Assembly (NCBI GenBank): GCA_017472545.1
Contig: JAFUPZ010000125.1
Span: forward strand, 1-33,226
From: a bacterium
GTDB taxonomy: Bacteria > Cyanobacteriota > Vampirovibrionia > Gastranaerophilales > Gastranaerophilaceae
Length of the DNA: 33,226 bases
Direction: 5' to 3'
This document shows, in pieces, positions 7,781-14,316 of the stretch. Each line of letters opens with the position of its first letter. The stretch's first letter is position 1. A program made the translations under genes and the position numbers. Under the pieces are notes generated by a model that saw nothing but the letters and a program-made list of their open reading frames with translations, did not search any database and was not told where the DNA came from.

Positions 7781-8239
7781 ATGAAATATACCCTAGATAA
7801 AAGTGAAATAGAGGAATTATTCAGAAATAATTCTGTAAAAATTAACGAACAAAGCAATCTTGAATTATTAAAAGACTCATTGATAATAAATAATGATGGG
7901 AACATATTTAAGCTAACAAAAGCTACTTTTTACTTTGAAAAACAAGAAATTGAGCAAAAATTTAAAGTAGAATTTCTTAAGAGCCTAGTATGCAAGCATT
8001 TAAATCTAAAAAAGAACGAGGTATTATTTGTCTCGGATAGCGAAAATGATACAGTATTTAGAATCAATTTATTCCCTCAAGAAGAAATATACATTATTGT
8101 ATGCCATAGAAACTCTGCAATACTAACATCAAAAGATTTTTATACAGAAATAATAATCGAAGAACATTCAAATACAGTCGGACCCTACAAACGCCTATCT
8201 AATTCCGATTATTATTTTAGATGGTCATACATTGATTAG
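7781..8239 (+). CDS. Protein of unknown function, 152 residues
   Basis: I do not recognise this gene. It encodes a soluble-looking protein of 152 residues, rich in E, K, N and hydrophobic strand-like segments (FRINLFPQEEIYIIVCHRN near 94-112, FYTEIIIEEH near 121-130), with no signal peptide, membrane helix or catalytic motif. The start is well supported by AGAGGAA a few nt before the ATG. It is divergent from the AbrB/MazE-like gene with about 100 nt between, and convergent with a response-regulator gene whose stop is 6 nt away. The divergent pairing would fit control by the AbrB-like protein, but nothing shows it acts as a toxin. Confidence 0.6.
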   Translation: MKYTLDKSEIEELFRNNSVKINEQSNLELLKDSLIINNDGNIFKLTKATFYFEKQEIEQKFKVEFLKSLVCKHLNLKKNEVLFVSDSENDTVFRINLFPQEEIYIIVCHRNSAILTSKDFYTEIIIEEHSNTVGPYKRLSNSDYYFRWSYID

Positions 8240-8245
8240 AATAAA

Positions 8246-8632
8246 TTACTCCAGAAATTGTTTATAAACTTCTGCATCTGAATTTCTCGCCACAACTTTA
8301 GGCAAATACAAAACCCCATGACGTTCTGCGATTTTTTGAATTGAAGGAGATGCCGAAACTATAACAACCTTTGTATCTTTATAATATTTTGAATAAGTTT
8401 TTATCTGTTCAACAAACCATTCACCCGCCAATTTTGGAAGAAAATCACTCTCCATTTGCAAGTCAGTAAAAATTGTTGTATACGGTTCATCAATCGAAGC
8501 TTCTAACTTTGAAACAGCTTCTCTTGCCGAATTTGCCGTATCAATTTGAGCCTCCATATTCAAATATTCAATATTATTTTGATGAAATCTAACCCAACCA
8601 GGAACATCATCGACTATCAATATTTTTTTCAT
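8246..8632 (-). CDS. Single-domain response regulator (receiver domain)
   Basis: A stand-alone CheY-like receiver of 128 residues with no output domain. The acidic pair is D8-D9 (IVDD), the phospho-acceptor is D57 (IFTDLQME), the switch Ser is in VIVSASP, and the conserved Lys is in YLPKVVA. It probably relays phosphate from a histidine kinase or regulates by protein contact. The insertion around DFLPKLAGEWFVEQ after the phospho-site is longer than in CheY. No Shine-Dalgarno site precedes the ATG; a -10-like TAGAAT is 9 nt upstream. The gene is not next to a kinase, so the partner is unknown. Confidence 0.85.
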   Translation of the reverse strand: MKKILIVDDVPGWVRFHQNNIEYLNMEAQIDTANSAREAVSKLEASIDEPYTTIFTDLQMESDFLPKLAGEWFVEQIKTYSKYYKDTKVVIVSASPSIQKIAERHGVLYLPKVVARNSDAEVYKQFLE

Positions 8633-8641
8633 AACAAAAAT

Positions 8642-8670
8642 ATTCTACACAAAAATCCCTCTTTTTTCTA
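8642..8670 (-). promoter_or_regulatory. Candidate promoter of the receiver gene
   Basis: On the minus strand, TAGAAA (8665-8670) and TAGAAT (8642-8647) with a 17-nt spacer. The -10 ends 9 nt before the ATG, so the transcript would have at most a few leader bases. Confidence 0.35.
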
Positions 8671-8730
8671 CCAAAACGGATAATGTTTCGCTACAGATTT
8701 TTCAATAATCTGAGTTCAAGGAGGAATATT

Positions 8731-9207
8731 ATGAAAACAAAAATCTTATTAACACTCTTATTTTGCGCAATAATTTACCCCCAAGCCTTTGCCAGCACAC
8801 CTCAAAAAGCTGTAGAATTTTTCAAACAATATCAAAACTTGGCAAATACCTACGATGAAACCCTTTTACAAATGTATTCACCAGATGTAAAAATTATAAG
8901 AGAAGTTGTTAAACCTACAGGAGAAACCGTCGATATTGTAGTTCCACCAAAAAGATTTTTTAAAGAATTGAAAATGGGACAAAAAACTGCTAAACTAAGA
9001 AGGTACAAAAACAAATACAGAAACATTACAGCCCAAGAAACTCCAGAAGGAATAAAAATCACAGCGGAAAGACAACCTTCAAAAGAAACTTACTGGCTAA
9101 AGATGTATCAAATTGTACAAAACACAGATTCAGGTTTTAAAATCAAAGAAGAAATGATGCAGACAAAAGTTCAATCATTTCTGAAACACAAAGACGAAGG
9201 TGAATAA
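8731..9207 (+). CDS. Small secreted protein of unknown function
   Basis: A 158-residue product with a clear signal peptide (KTK, hydrophobic ILLTLLFCAIIYPQ, then AFA-S as the likely cleavage site near residue 21). The mature part is basic, with KAVEFFKQYQNLANTYDETLLQMYSPD at its start, a pattern like the NTF2-like/SnoaL or DUF4440 fold (helix pair, then curved sheet), ending ETYWLKMYQIVQN and FKIKEEMM. That fold call is only a guess. I chose the ATG at 8731 because AAGGAGGAA lies just upstream; an in-frame ATG 48 nt earlier has no such site. Its stop overlaps the aroC start by one base (TAATG), so aroC is translationally coupled. Confidence 0.7.
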   Translation: MKTKILLTLLFCAIIYPQAFASTPQKAVEFFKQYQNLANTYDETLLQMYSPDVKIIREVVKPTGETVDIVVPPKRFFKELKMGQKTAKLRRYKNKYRNITAQETPEGIKITAERQPSKETYWLKMYQIVQNTDSGFKIKEEMMQTKVQSFLKHKDEGE

Positions 9208-10262
9208 TGAACAATTTCAGATTCTTAACAGCAGGAGAAAGTCACGGAAAATGCTTAACCGCAATAATTGAAGGTGTTCCTGCAGGAATAACAATCGATG
9301 TAGATTTTATCAATAATGAACTAAAACGTCGCCAACAAGGATATGGCAGAGGCGAACGTATGCAAATCGAAAACGATACTGTAGAGATTACATCAGGTGT
9401 TCGTTTTGGTAAAACTCTAGGTTCACCAATCACTTTGGTTATCCAAAACAGAGATTTTGAATCTTGGAAAAAAATTATGAGTGTTGCCCCAGAAGATATA
9501 ACTGATGAAAAAGCGTTCTCAACATATCGTCCAGGACACGCTGATTACGCAGGCAGCGTAAAATACAACCAAACAGACTTGCGCAATGTTTTAGAACGCT
9601 CAAGTGCAAGAAAAACAGCTATAGAGGTTGCAGTTGGAGCTATTGCAAAACTTGTTCTGAAAGAATTAGATATTACAGGCTCATCAAAAGTTCTTCAAAT
9701 CGGTTCTGCATGTTGCGCTGCAGATTTTGAATCAGAAGTAGACATTATGCGAGGAAAAGGTGATACTGTTGGCGGTAAATTTGTAGTTATTTATAAAAAT
9801 TTACCAGTTGGTTTGGGCTCTCACGTTCATTGGGACAGGGGAATTGATGGCAAACTAGCCCAAGCTATTATGAGTATACCTGCGGTTAAAGTTGTAGAAA
9901 TCGGAACAAATCCTCTAGGCTATCAAGGAAGCGCATACCACGATGAAATTTTTATAAATAATGGTGAAATTGAGCGCAAAACAAACAACGCTGGCGGAAT
10001 TGAAGGCGGTATGACAAATGGTGAAGACTTGGTTGTATTTGGAGTAATGAAACCAATTCCTACTATGAAAACCCCATTAAAGACTGTAGATTCACAAACT
10101 AAAGAAGAAACCGAAGCTCATTTTGAACGTTCAGATGTTTGCGCAGTAGAAGCTTGTTCTGTTGTGGCAGAAGCTCGTGTTGCTTGGATTTTAGTTGATG
10201 AAATTCTTCACAAATTCGGCGGTGATTCTTTGGAAGAATTAAGAAAAAATTACAATAAATAA
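9207..10262 (+). CDS. aroC: Chorismate synthase AroC
   Basis: Last shikimate-pathway enzyme, converting 5-enolpyruvylshikimate 3-phosphate to chorismate with reduced FMN, in the cytoplasm. At 351 residues it has normal length. Signatures seen: FRFLTAGESHGKCLTAIIEGVPAG at the N-terminus, RRQQGYGRGERMQIE at 37-51, RPGHADYAGSVKYNQTDLRNVLERSSARKTA around 112-142, and NNAGGIEGGMTNGEDLVV around 260-277. The consensus ASARETA reads SSARKTA here, with Lys where Glu is usual. It starts at an ATG overlapping the previous stop, with GAAGGTG as ribosome-binding site. Its stop directly abuts the stop of the convergent nuclease gene (0 nt between). Confidence 0.97.
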   Translation: MNNFRFLTAGESHGKCLTAIIEGVPAGITIDVDFINNELKRRQQGYGRGERMQIENDTVEITSGVRFGKTLGSPITLVIQNRDFESWKKIMSVAPEDITDEKAFSTYRPGHADYAGSVKYNQTDLRNVLERSSARKTAIEVAVGAIAKLVLKELDITGSSKVLQIGSACCAADFESEVDIMRGKGDTVGGKFVVIYKNLPVGLGSHVHWDRGIDGKLAQAIMSIPAVKVVEIGTNPLGYQGSAYHDEIFINNGEIERKTNNAGGIEGGMTNGEDLVVFGVMKPIPTMKTPLKTVDSQTKEETEAHFERSDVCAVEACSVVAEARVAWILVDEILHKFGGDSLEELRKNYNK

Positions 10263-11423
10263 TTACTTATTTCCTTTTGCCCTGTTATGAACTTTGCAAA
10301 GCATTTGGCAATTAGAAATATCAGTAGAACCACCTTTACTCCACGCGGTAACGTGGTCGGCATCCATTTCTGTAATTTTCCAAATGCGAGTTTTATTATT
10401 ATCATTCCCTAAGGCACATAGTGGACAGTTTGATACTCCTTTAGCCTGAGCTTCCTGTGTCTGTTTTGTATAGACGGTTTTTTTATCTCTTTCTTCAAAT
10501 ATACGGATTTCTAAAAGCTTGCTATCAACACAACCTCCAAGAACATATTCAAATATCCCCTTTTTATTTCTAACATATTCATCAGCATATAATTCTGCAA
10601 CTTTTACACCTATTTCTTTAGGATTATAAGGTTTTTTATGATGTTCTTCATATAATCTACCCCATTCTATTGTTTGCATTTCAGAATATACTTCTGGGAA
10701 TACACAATCAACCCAATCAATAACGGAATTGAAGTAAGTTTTTAGTTCATTAATATTATCATCTCTTCGATGCATAGACATATAACCATCAATATTTCCT
10801 TTGCTTACCCAGCCTAAAGCACAAGCTAAAAATTCTTGACGATTTGCAACAGCTTTTATATAAGAACTCCATTTATCAATGTTGGAATTTTGAGAGTTAC
10901 TAAATTCTTCTTTTGCTAAGGTAACAAATGAACCTGAGTAAATTGCATTTAATTTTTCTTGTTCATTAAGAGGTACACCAACAATATTAATGGTTTTAAA
11001 CCAAGCCTTTATTTCTTCTTCAGTACCTTCACAAACGTATATTAATAATTTCGTATTAAGAATTTGTTGTTGTTGCTCTTGGGAAAGACCTCTAAAATAT
11101 TGTTCCATCCCATTTACTTTAATTGCAAATCTACTTGTTATAAAACGGCCTAAACTGGTTATTCTTTGCTGGCCATCTAAAACTTCAAGCTGACCATTTT
11201 CAGTTCTATTAAAATATATTAGACCTATAGGATAACCTTTTAAAACTGAATCTATAACTGCTACATCTTTTTTTCCATCAGCATAAATGTAATTTCTCTG
11301 ATATTCAGGCTGAATGGTTAATTTACCATCCATGCCAAATAGACCTTTTCCTTCAAGTTCATTATAAACAAAACCTGAACATATATCTTGTACTGTCCAT
11401 TCTGTATGCAATTCTGTTATCAT
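10263..11423 (-). CDS. DUF262 (GmrSD-N/ParB-like) and HNH endonuclease, putative restriction enzyme
   Basis: A 386-residue nuclease candidate. The N-terminal DUF262 domain shows IQPEYQRNY at 37-45, a helix with [16 protein letters not shown] at 56-71, and the DGQQR motif at 83-87, which in SspE and GmrSD-type proteins belongs to a nucleotide-hydrolysing site. The C-terminal 55 residues form an HNH domain: C333-x2-C336, D-A-D-H357, GGSTDISN371, and C376-x2-H379-N380. It lies 3 nt downstream of an EcoRI-family methyltransferase gene, and its GAGG ribosome site is inside the end of that gene, so the pair is coupled. A role as the restriction partner of the methyltransferase is inference; modification-dependent (type IV-like) cleavage is the alternative. 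Confidence 0.85.
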   Translation of the reverse strand: MITELHTEWTVQDICSGFVYNELEGKGLFGMDGKLTIQPEYQRNYIYADGKKDVAVIDSVLKGYPIGLIYFNRTENGQLEVLDGQQRITSLGRFITSRFAIKVNGMEQYFRGLSQEQQQQILNTKLLIYVCEGTEEEIKAWFKTINIVGVPLNEQEKLNAIYSGSFVTLAKEEFSNSQNSNIDKWSSYIKAVANRQEFLACALGWVSKGNIDGYMSMHRRDDNINELKTYFNSVIDWVDCVFPEVYSEMQTIEWGRLYEEHHKKPYNPKEIGVKVAELYADEYVRNKKGIFEYVLGGCVDSKLLEIRIFEERDKKTVYTKQTQEAQAKGVSNCPLCALGNDNNKTRIWKITEMDADHVTAWSKGGSTDISNCQMLCKVHNRAKGNK

Positions 11424-11426
11424 AGA

Positions 11427-12509
11427 CTACCTCTTTTTAATTATTACTCTTGCGTATTTAGGTTTTCCATTGACTTCTGTTAAATATGTACCTTGTGTTT
11501 CAGGAGTTGGACCCGTTAGCATACTATACCTTCCAATAGCATCAATAATTTCAAATTGTTCAGGATTGTATTTATCTAAAAAGGTTACAGGCACGCCCAT
11601 AGCTTCTTCATAATCACTTGGAATAGCATCTGTGTAAGGGACTTCTATCGCATTATAATTATCATATTTTTGATATTCTTGCCCTCTAATTTCTTTATGT
11701 TTGCTGTGTTTTATATTTTCTGCCATAGTCATTAATTTTAAAGGCAGGTGTCTTCTTCCATGATCTATATTGGTAAGCCATAAGCAACTATTTGTTGCAA
11801 CGATTCTATTTCCATTTTCATCAATTCTAGCTTCAGAGCCATAAAGTTCATAATTTTCAGGAACAATAAAACCGGAAATAGCACGCCCCATTCCTGTTCC
11901 AAGCCAAACTTTATTATTCTTGATTAAAGTAAATACTTCTCTATATGTTAGACAGTTTATATTTCCTATGATTAACAGTTTTTTTTCTGCTTCCATAATC
12001 CAAGCTAAAAATTCCCTAAACAAAGAAAAAGGAGGATTTGTGATAATAATATCTGCTTCATCACGAAGTTTCTTAACCTCTTTGCTTCTAAAATCACCAT
12101 CGCCTTCAAGATATTTCCATTCAAGGTCTTCTATATCAATTACACCATTTTGATTAGCATCATGGTCAAGAGTAAATATCTTTCCTCTTGTTTTATTTAT
12201 ATCAGGATCAAAATGAGGTGCTTGTTCTTCAAACAATGATGTTTGATATGGCATATTTACTTTTTTGCTTTCAAAAGCATAACTTGTGCTAATAAGTTTT
12301 TTTAGTCCGAATTCTTCAAAATTTTGAGCAAAAAACTTTGTAAAATTACTCCATTCAGGGTCATCACACGGTAATAATACTGTTTTACCTCTAAAAACAT
12401 CAGGATTATAATCAATATATGCCATAATTTCTTTTTCAATATCGCACCATTGAGTATAAAACTCATCATTTTTTGCTTTTTTAGCCTGTTTTAAATTATC
12501 ATTTGCCAC
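11427..12509 (-). CDS. Adenine-specific DNA methyltransferase, EcoRI-methylase family
   Basis: N6-adenine DNA methyltransferase of 360 residues resembling the EcoRI methylase family. Visible marks: KAKNDEFYTQ at 11-20, the AdoMet-site region VLLPCDDPEWSNF at 44-56, the catalytic motif IIITNPPF at 154-161, and the late GMGRAISGFIVPENY and SCLWLTNIDHGRRH segments. I chose the GTG at 12507-12509: AGGTGAG lies 10 nt upstream and the resulting N-terminus (MANDNLKQAKKAKNDEFYTQ) looks family-like; another GTG five codons earlier overlaps that ribosome site. It presumably protects host DNA from the coupled HNH nuclease. Residues 115-145 hold an acidic, glycine-rich insertion. The recognition sequence cannot be read from the protein. 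Confidence 0.88.
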   Translation of the reverse strand: MANDNLKQAKKAKNDEFYTQWCDIEKEIMAYIDYNPDVFRGKTVLLPCDDPEWSNFTKFFAQNFEEFGLKKLISTSYAFESKKVNMPYQTSLFEEQAPHFDPDINKTRGKIFTLDHDANQNGVIDIEDLEWKYLEGDGDFRSKEVKKLRDEADIIITNPPFSLFREFLAWIMEAEKKLLIIGNINCLTYREVFTLIKNNKVWLGTGMGRAISGFIVPENYELYGSEARIDENGNRIVATNSCLWLTNIDHGRRHLPLKLMTMAENIKHSKHKEIRGQEYQKYDNYNAIEVPYTDAIPSDYEEAMGVPVTFLDKYNPEQFEIIDAIGRYSMLTGPTPETQGTYLTEVNGKPKYARVIIKKR

Positions 12510-12533
12510 GTTTAAAAATCTCACCTAATGTTG

Positions 12534-12628
12534 TCTATTAGTCACATGTTACATTATTATTTATATATAACATCCTCTTTTTTATTGATTTTATATATAT
12601 GTCTGAAAGTCGGTAGATTACTAATAGA
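12534..12628. promoter_or_regulatory. Paired inverted operator-like sites between methyltransferase and XRE genes
   Basis: TCTATTAGT (12534-12542) and its exact reverse complement ACTAATAGA (12620-12628) sit near the two ends of the divergent intergenic region, 24 nt before the methyltransferase start and 20 nt before the XRE start. Each reads ACT-AAT-AG in the direction of its own gene, resembling the ACT/AGT half-sites of C-protein boxes. The right copy lies in the spacer of the proposed XRE promoter. Confidence 0.45.
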
Positions 12629-12652
12629 AGATAAAGCATAATTAAATTATGC
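12614..12652 (+). promoter_or_regulatory. XRE gene promoter with palindromic operator over the start codon
   Basis: A -35-like TAGATT (12614-12619) and -10 CATAAT (12637-12642), spacer 17, place the transcript start near the ATG at 12649. GCATAATT (12636-12643) and AATTATGC (12645-12652) form a perfect palindrome around one central A, covering both the -10 and the ATG. This suits autorepression and a leaderless mRNA, both known for C-protein genes. Confidence 0.45.
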
Positions 12653-12888
12653 ATAAAGATGAAAAACTAAAAAGAAAAATTTCTAAAAAAATTGGAACAT
12701 CTATAAAGTTTTACCGAAACAAGAATAATATTTCACAAGAAAAACTAGCTTTTAGTATCGGTGCAGATAGAACTTATATTAGTGCTCTTGAACAAGGTAG
12801 TAAATGTGCCTCCATATACTGCTTATACCTTATTGCCCAAGAGCTGAACATCAATATAAAAGACTTGTTAGACATGAATATCAAATAG
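12649..12888 (+). CDS. XRE-family HTH regulator, restriction controller (C protein)-like
   Basis: A 79-residue single-domain Cro/CI-type repressor, about the size of C proteins that time restriction-modification expression. The five-helix fold is visible: SIKFYRNKNNISQEKLAFSI (helices 1-2), GADRTYISALEQGSK (recognition helix with RTYIS and E-x-G), then YCLYLIAQELNINIKDLL. It is divergent from the methyltransferase-nuclease operon. No Shine-Dalgarno site precedes the ATG, and a -10-like box ends 6 nt before it. A palindrome overlaps its start codon, suggesting autoregulation. A lone repressor not tied to the island is possible, but position and size favour the controller role. Confidence 0.8.
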   Translation: MHKDEKLKRKISKKIGTSIKFYRNKNNISQEKLAFSIGADRTYISALEQGSKCASIYCLYLIAQELNINIKDLLDMNIK

Positions 12889-12893
12889 CTTTC

Positions 12894-12976
12894 TGTCATT
12901 CTGACAAAAGTCAGAATCTATCAGTTTGTTGTTATAAAGCAACATTGACAGATCCTGAATCAAGTTCAGGATGACA
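12894..12976. repeat. Composite palindromic intergenic element (MITE/REP-like)
   Basis: Outer arms TGTCAT (12894-12899) and ATGACA (12971-12976) enclose two perfect hairpins: ATTCTGAC-AAAA-GTCAGAAT (12898-12917) and ATCCTGAA-TCAAG-TTCAGGAT (12952-12972), plus a weaker GTTG/CAAC hairpin between them. The layout resembles short dispersed palindromic repeats found in many bacteria. It sits 5 nt after the XRE stop, at the edge of the restriction island. There is no T-run, so it is not a classical terminator. Only one copy is seen in this window. Confidence 0.55.
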
Positions 12977-13068
12977 TTACATATTCAACTTGTAACAATA
13001 TCAGAAATTTTAGGCAATTTTTAATATTTTCTTTTTTTATCTATAATGAAATTAAAAAGGAGTTATTA

Positions 13069-14316
13069 ATGCCGATAGATTTCAACCCACATACAATGTT
13101 TTATTACTCACCAAACGTATCTCAACGTATGGTTCAGTCACAAATTCAAATGCCACAACAACTTGCTCAAGATACTTTTACAAAAAGCGTTCAAGTTGAA
13201 AATAAAAACATTGACACTAATTTTGATGGGATGAAAATCACTCAAAAATCTTTTGGTACAATTGAAAAAACTAAAGAAGAGGCAATCCTTTATACAATTA
13301 CCAATAAAAATGGCGCAAGCGTAGATTTATCAACTTTTGGCGCAACAATCACATCTATAAAAGTTCCTGACAAAAATGGAAACTTAGTAGACGTTACACA
13401 AGGTTATGACAATGTAACTCCATACGAAAAATCTCCTGTCGGACATGCCGGCGGAACTATCGGACCTTGCGCAAATAAAATTTCTGGTGGTAAATTCACA
13501 ATCGGAGAAACCACCTACGACTTAGAAAAAAACAAAGACAACGGCCAAACACATTCACACGGTGGAACTCAAGGTTTTGATGTTAGAAATTGGAAAGCAA
13601 CCGTTTTAAAAGATGGAATTAAGTTTACTTACATAAAACCTGATATGGAAATCGGTTATCCAGGAAATGTCGAGGCATCAGTAACTTATAAATTTGATAA
13701 TGACAATAAACTTCATATTGAATATAGCGCAAAATCAGATAAAGACACTCTAATCAATATGACAAACCACACATATTTTAATCTTGACGGTGTTGAAAAT
13801 ACCCAAGAAAATTCTGTATATGACCACATTGTAAAACTTCCAAATTCATCATCAATAACAGAAAATAATTCAATTGCAATTCCAACAGGTAAAATTAGAC
13901 TTGTAAAAGGAACACCTTTTGATTTTTCAGAAGAACACAAAATCGGTGATGTAATAAATTCTGACGACGATCAAATGAAAATTGGCTCAGGCTTTGACCA
14001 AAATTATTGTGTTGACGGCTATGACGGCAAAAAATTAATTGAAGTTGCAGAAGTTAAATCTACCAAAACAGGTATTGAATTAGAAGTTTATACAGACCTA
14101 CCAGGATTCCAATTCTACACCGCAAACCATCTTGGTAAAGCAACTCAACCAAATGGCAAACACGGCTCTAAGTATGAAAAACGTTCATCTTTCTGCGTTG
14201 AACCGCAATTTTTCCCAAATGCCATAAATACTGAAAATTTCAAAGATAAAGGCATTTTGAAAGCTGGAGAAGAATACAATAGAAGAATTATTTACGCATT
14301 CTCTACTGAAGATTAA
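13069..14316 (+). CDS. galM: Aldose 1-epimerase (galactose mutarotase) with N-terminal extension
   Basis: Mutarotase interconverting alpha and beta anomers of hexoses such as galactose. The GalM domain covers about residues 55-415: GHAGGTIGPCANKISGGKF at 125-143 (family GR.aNRI region), HSHGG at 162-166 with the acid His (H164), the second catalytic-site His H234 in NHTYFNL, GSGFDQNY at 307-313, PGFQFYT at 345-351, and the catalytic base E378 in CVEPQFFPNAIN. The first 54 residues are extra: Q- and N-rich, without a standard signal peptide. AAAAAGGAG precedes the ATG, and TATAAT at 13042-13047 is a likely -10. Its stop shares a TTAA with that of the convergent gene. Confidence 0.93.
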   Translation: MPIDFNPHTMFYYSPNVSQRMVQSQIQMPQQLAQDTFTKSVQVENKNIDTNFDGMKITQKSFGTIEKTKEEAILYTITNKNGASVDLSTFGATITSIKVPDKNGNLVDVTQGYDNVTPYEKSPVGHAGGTIGPCANKISGGKFTIGETTYDLEKNKDNGQTHSHGGTQGFDVRNWKATVLKDGIKFTYIKPDMEIGYPGNVEASVTYKFDNDNKLHIEYSAKSDKDTLINMTNHTYFNLDGVENTQENSVYDHIVKLPNSSSITENNSIAIPTGKIRLVKGTPFDFSEEHKIGDVINSDDDQMKIGSGFDQNYCVDGYDGKKLIEVAEVKSTKTGIELEVYTDLPGFQFYTANHLGKATQPNGKHGSKYEKRSSFCVEPQFFPNAINTENFKDKGILKAGEEYNRRIIYAFSTED

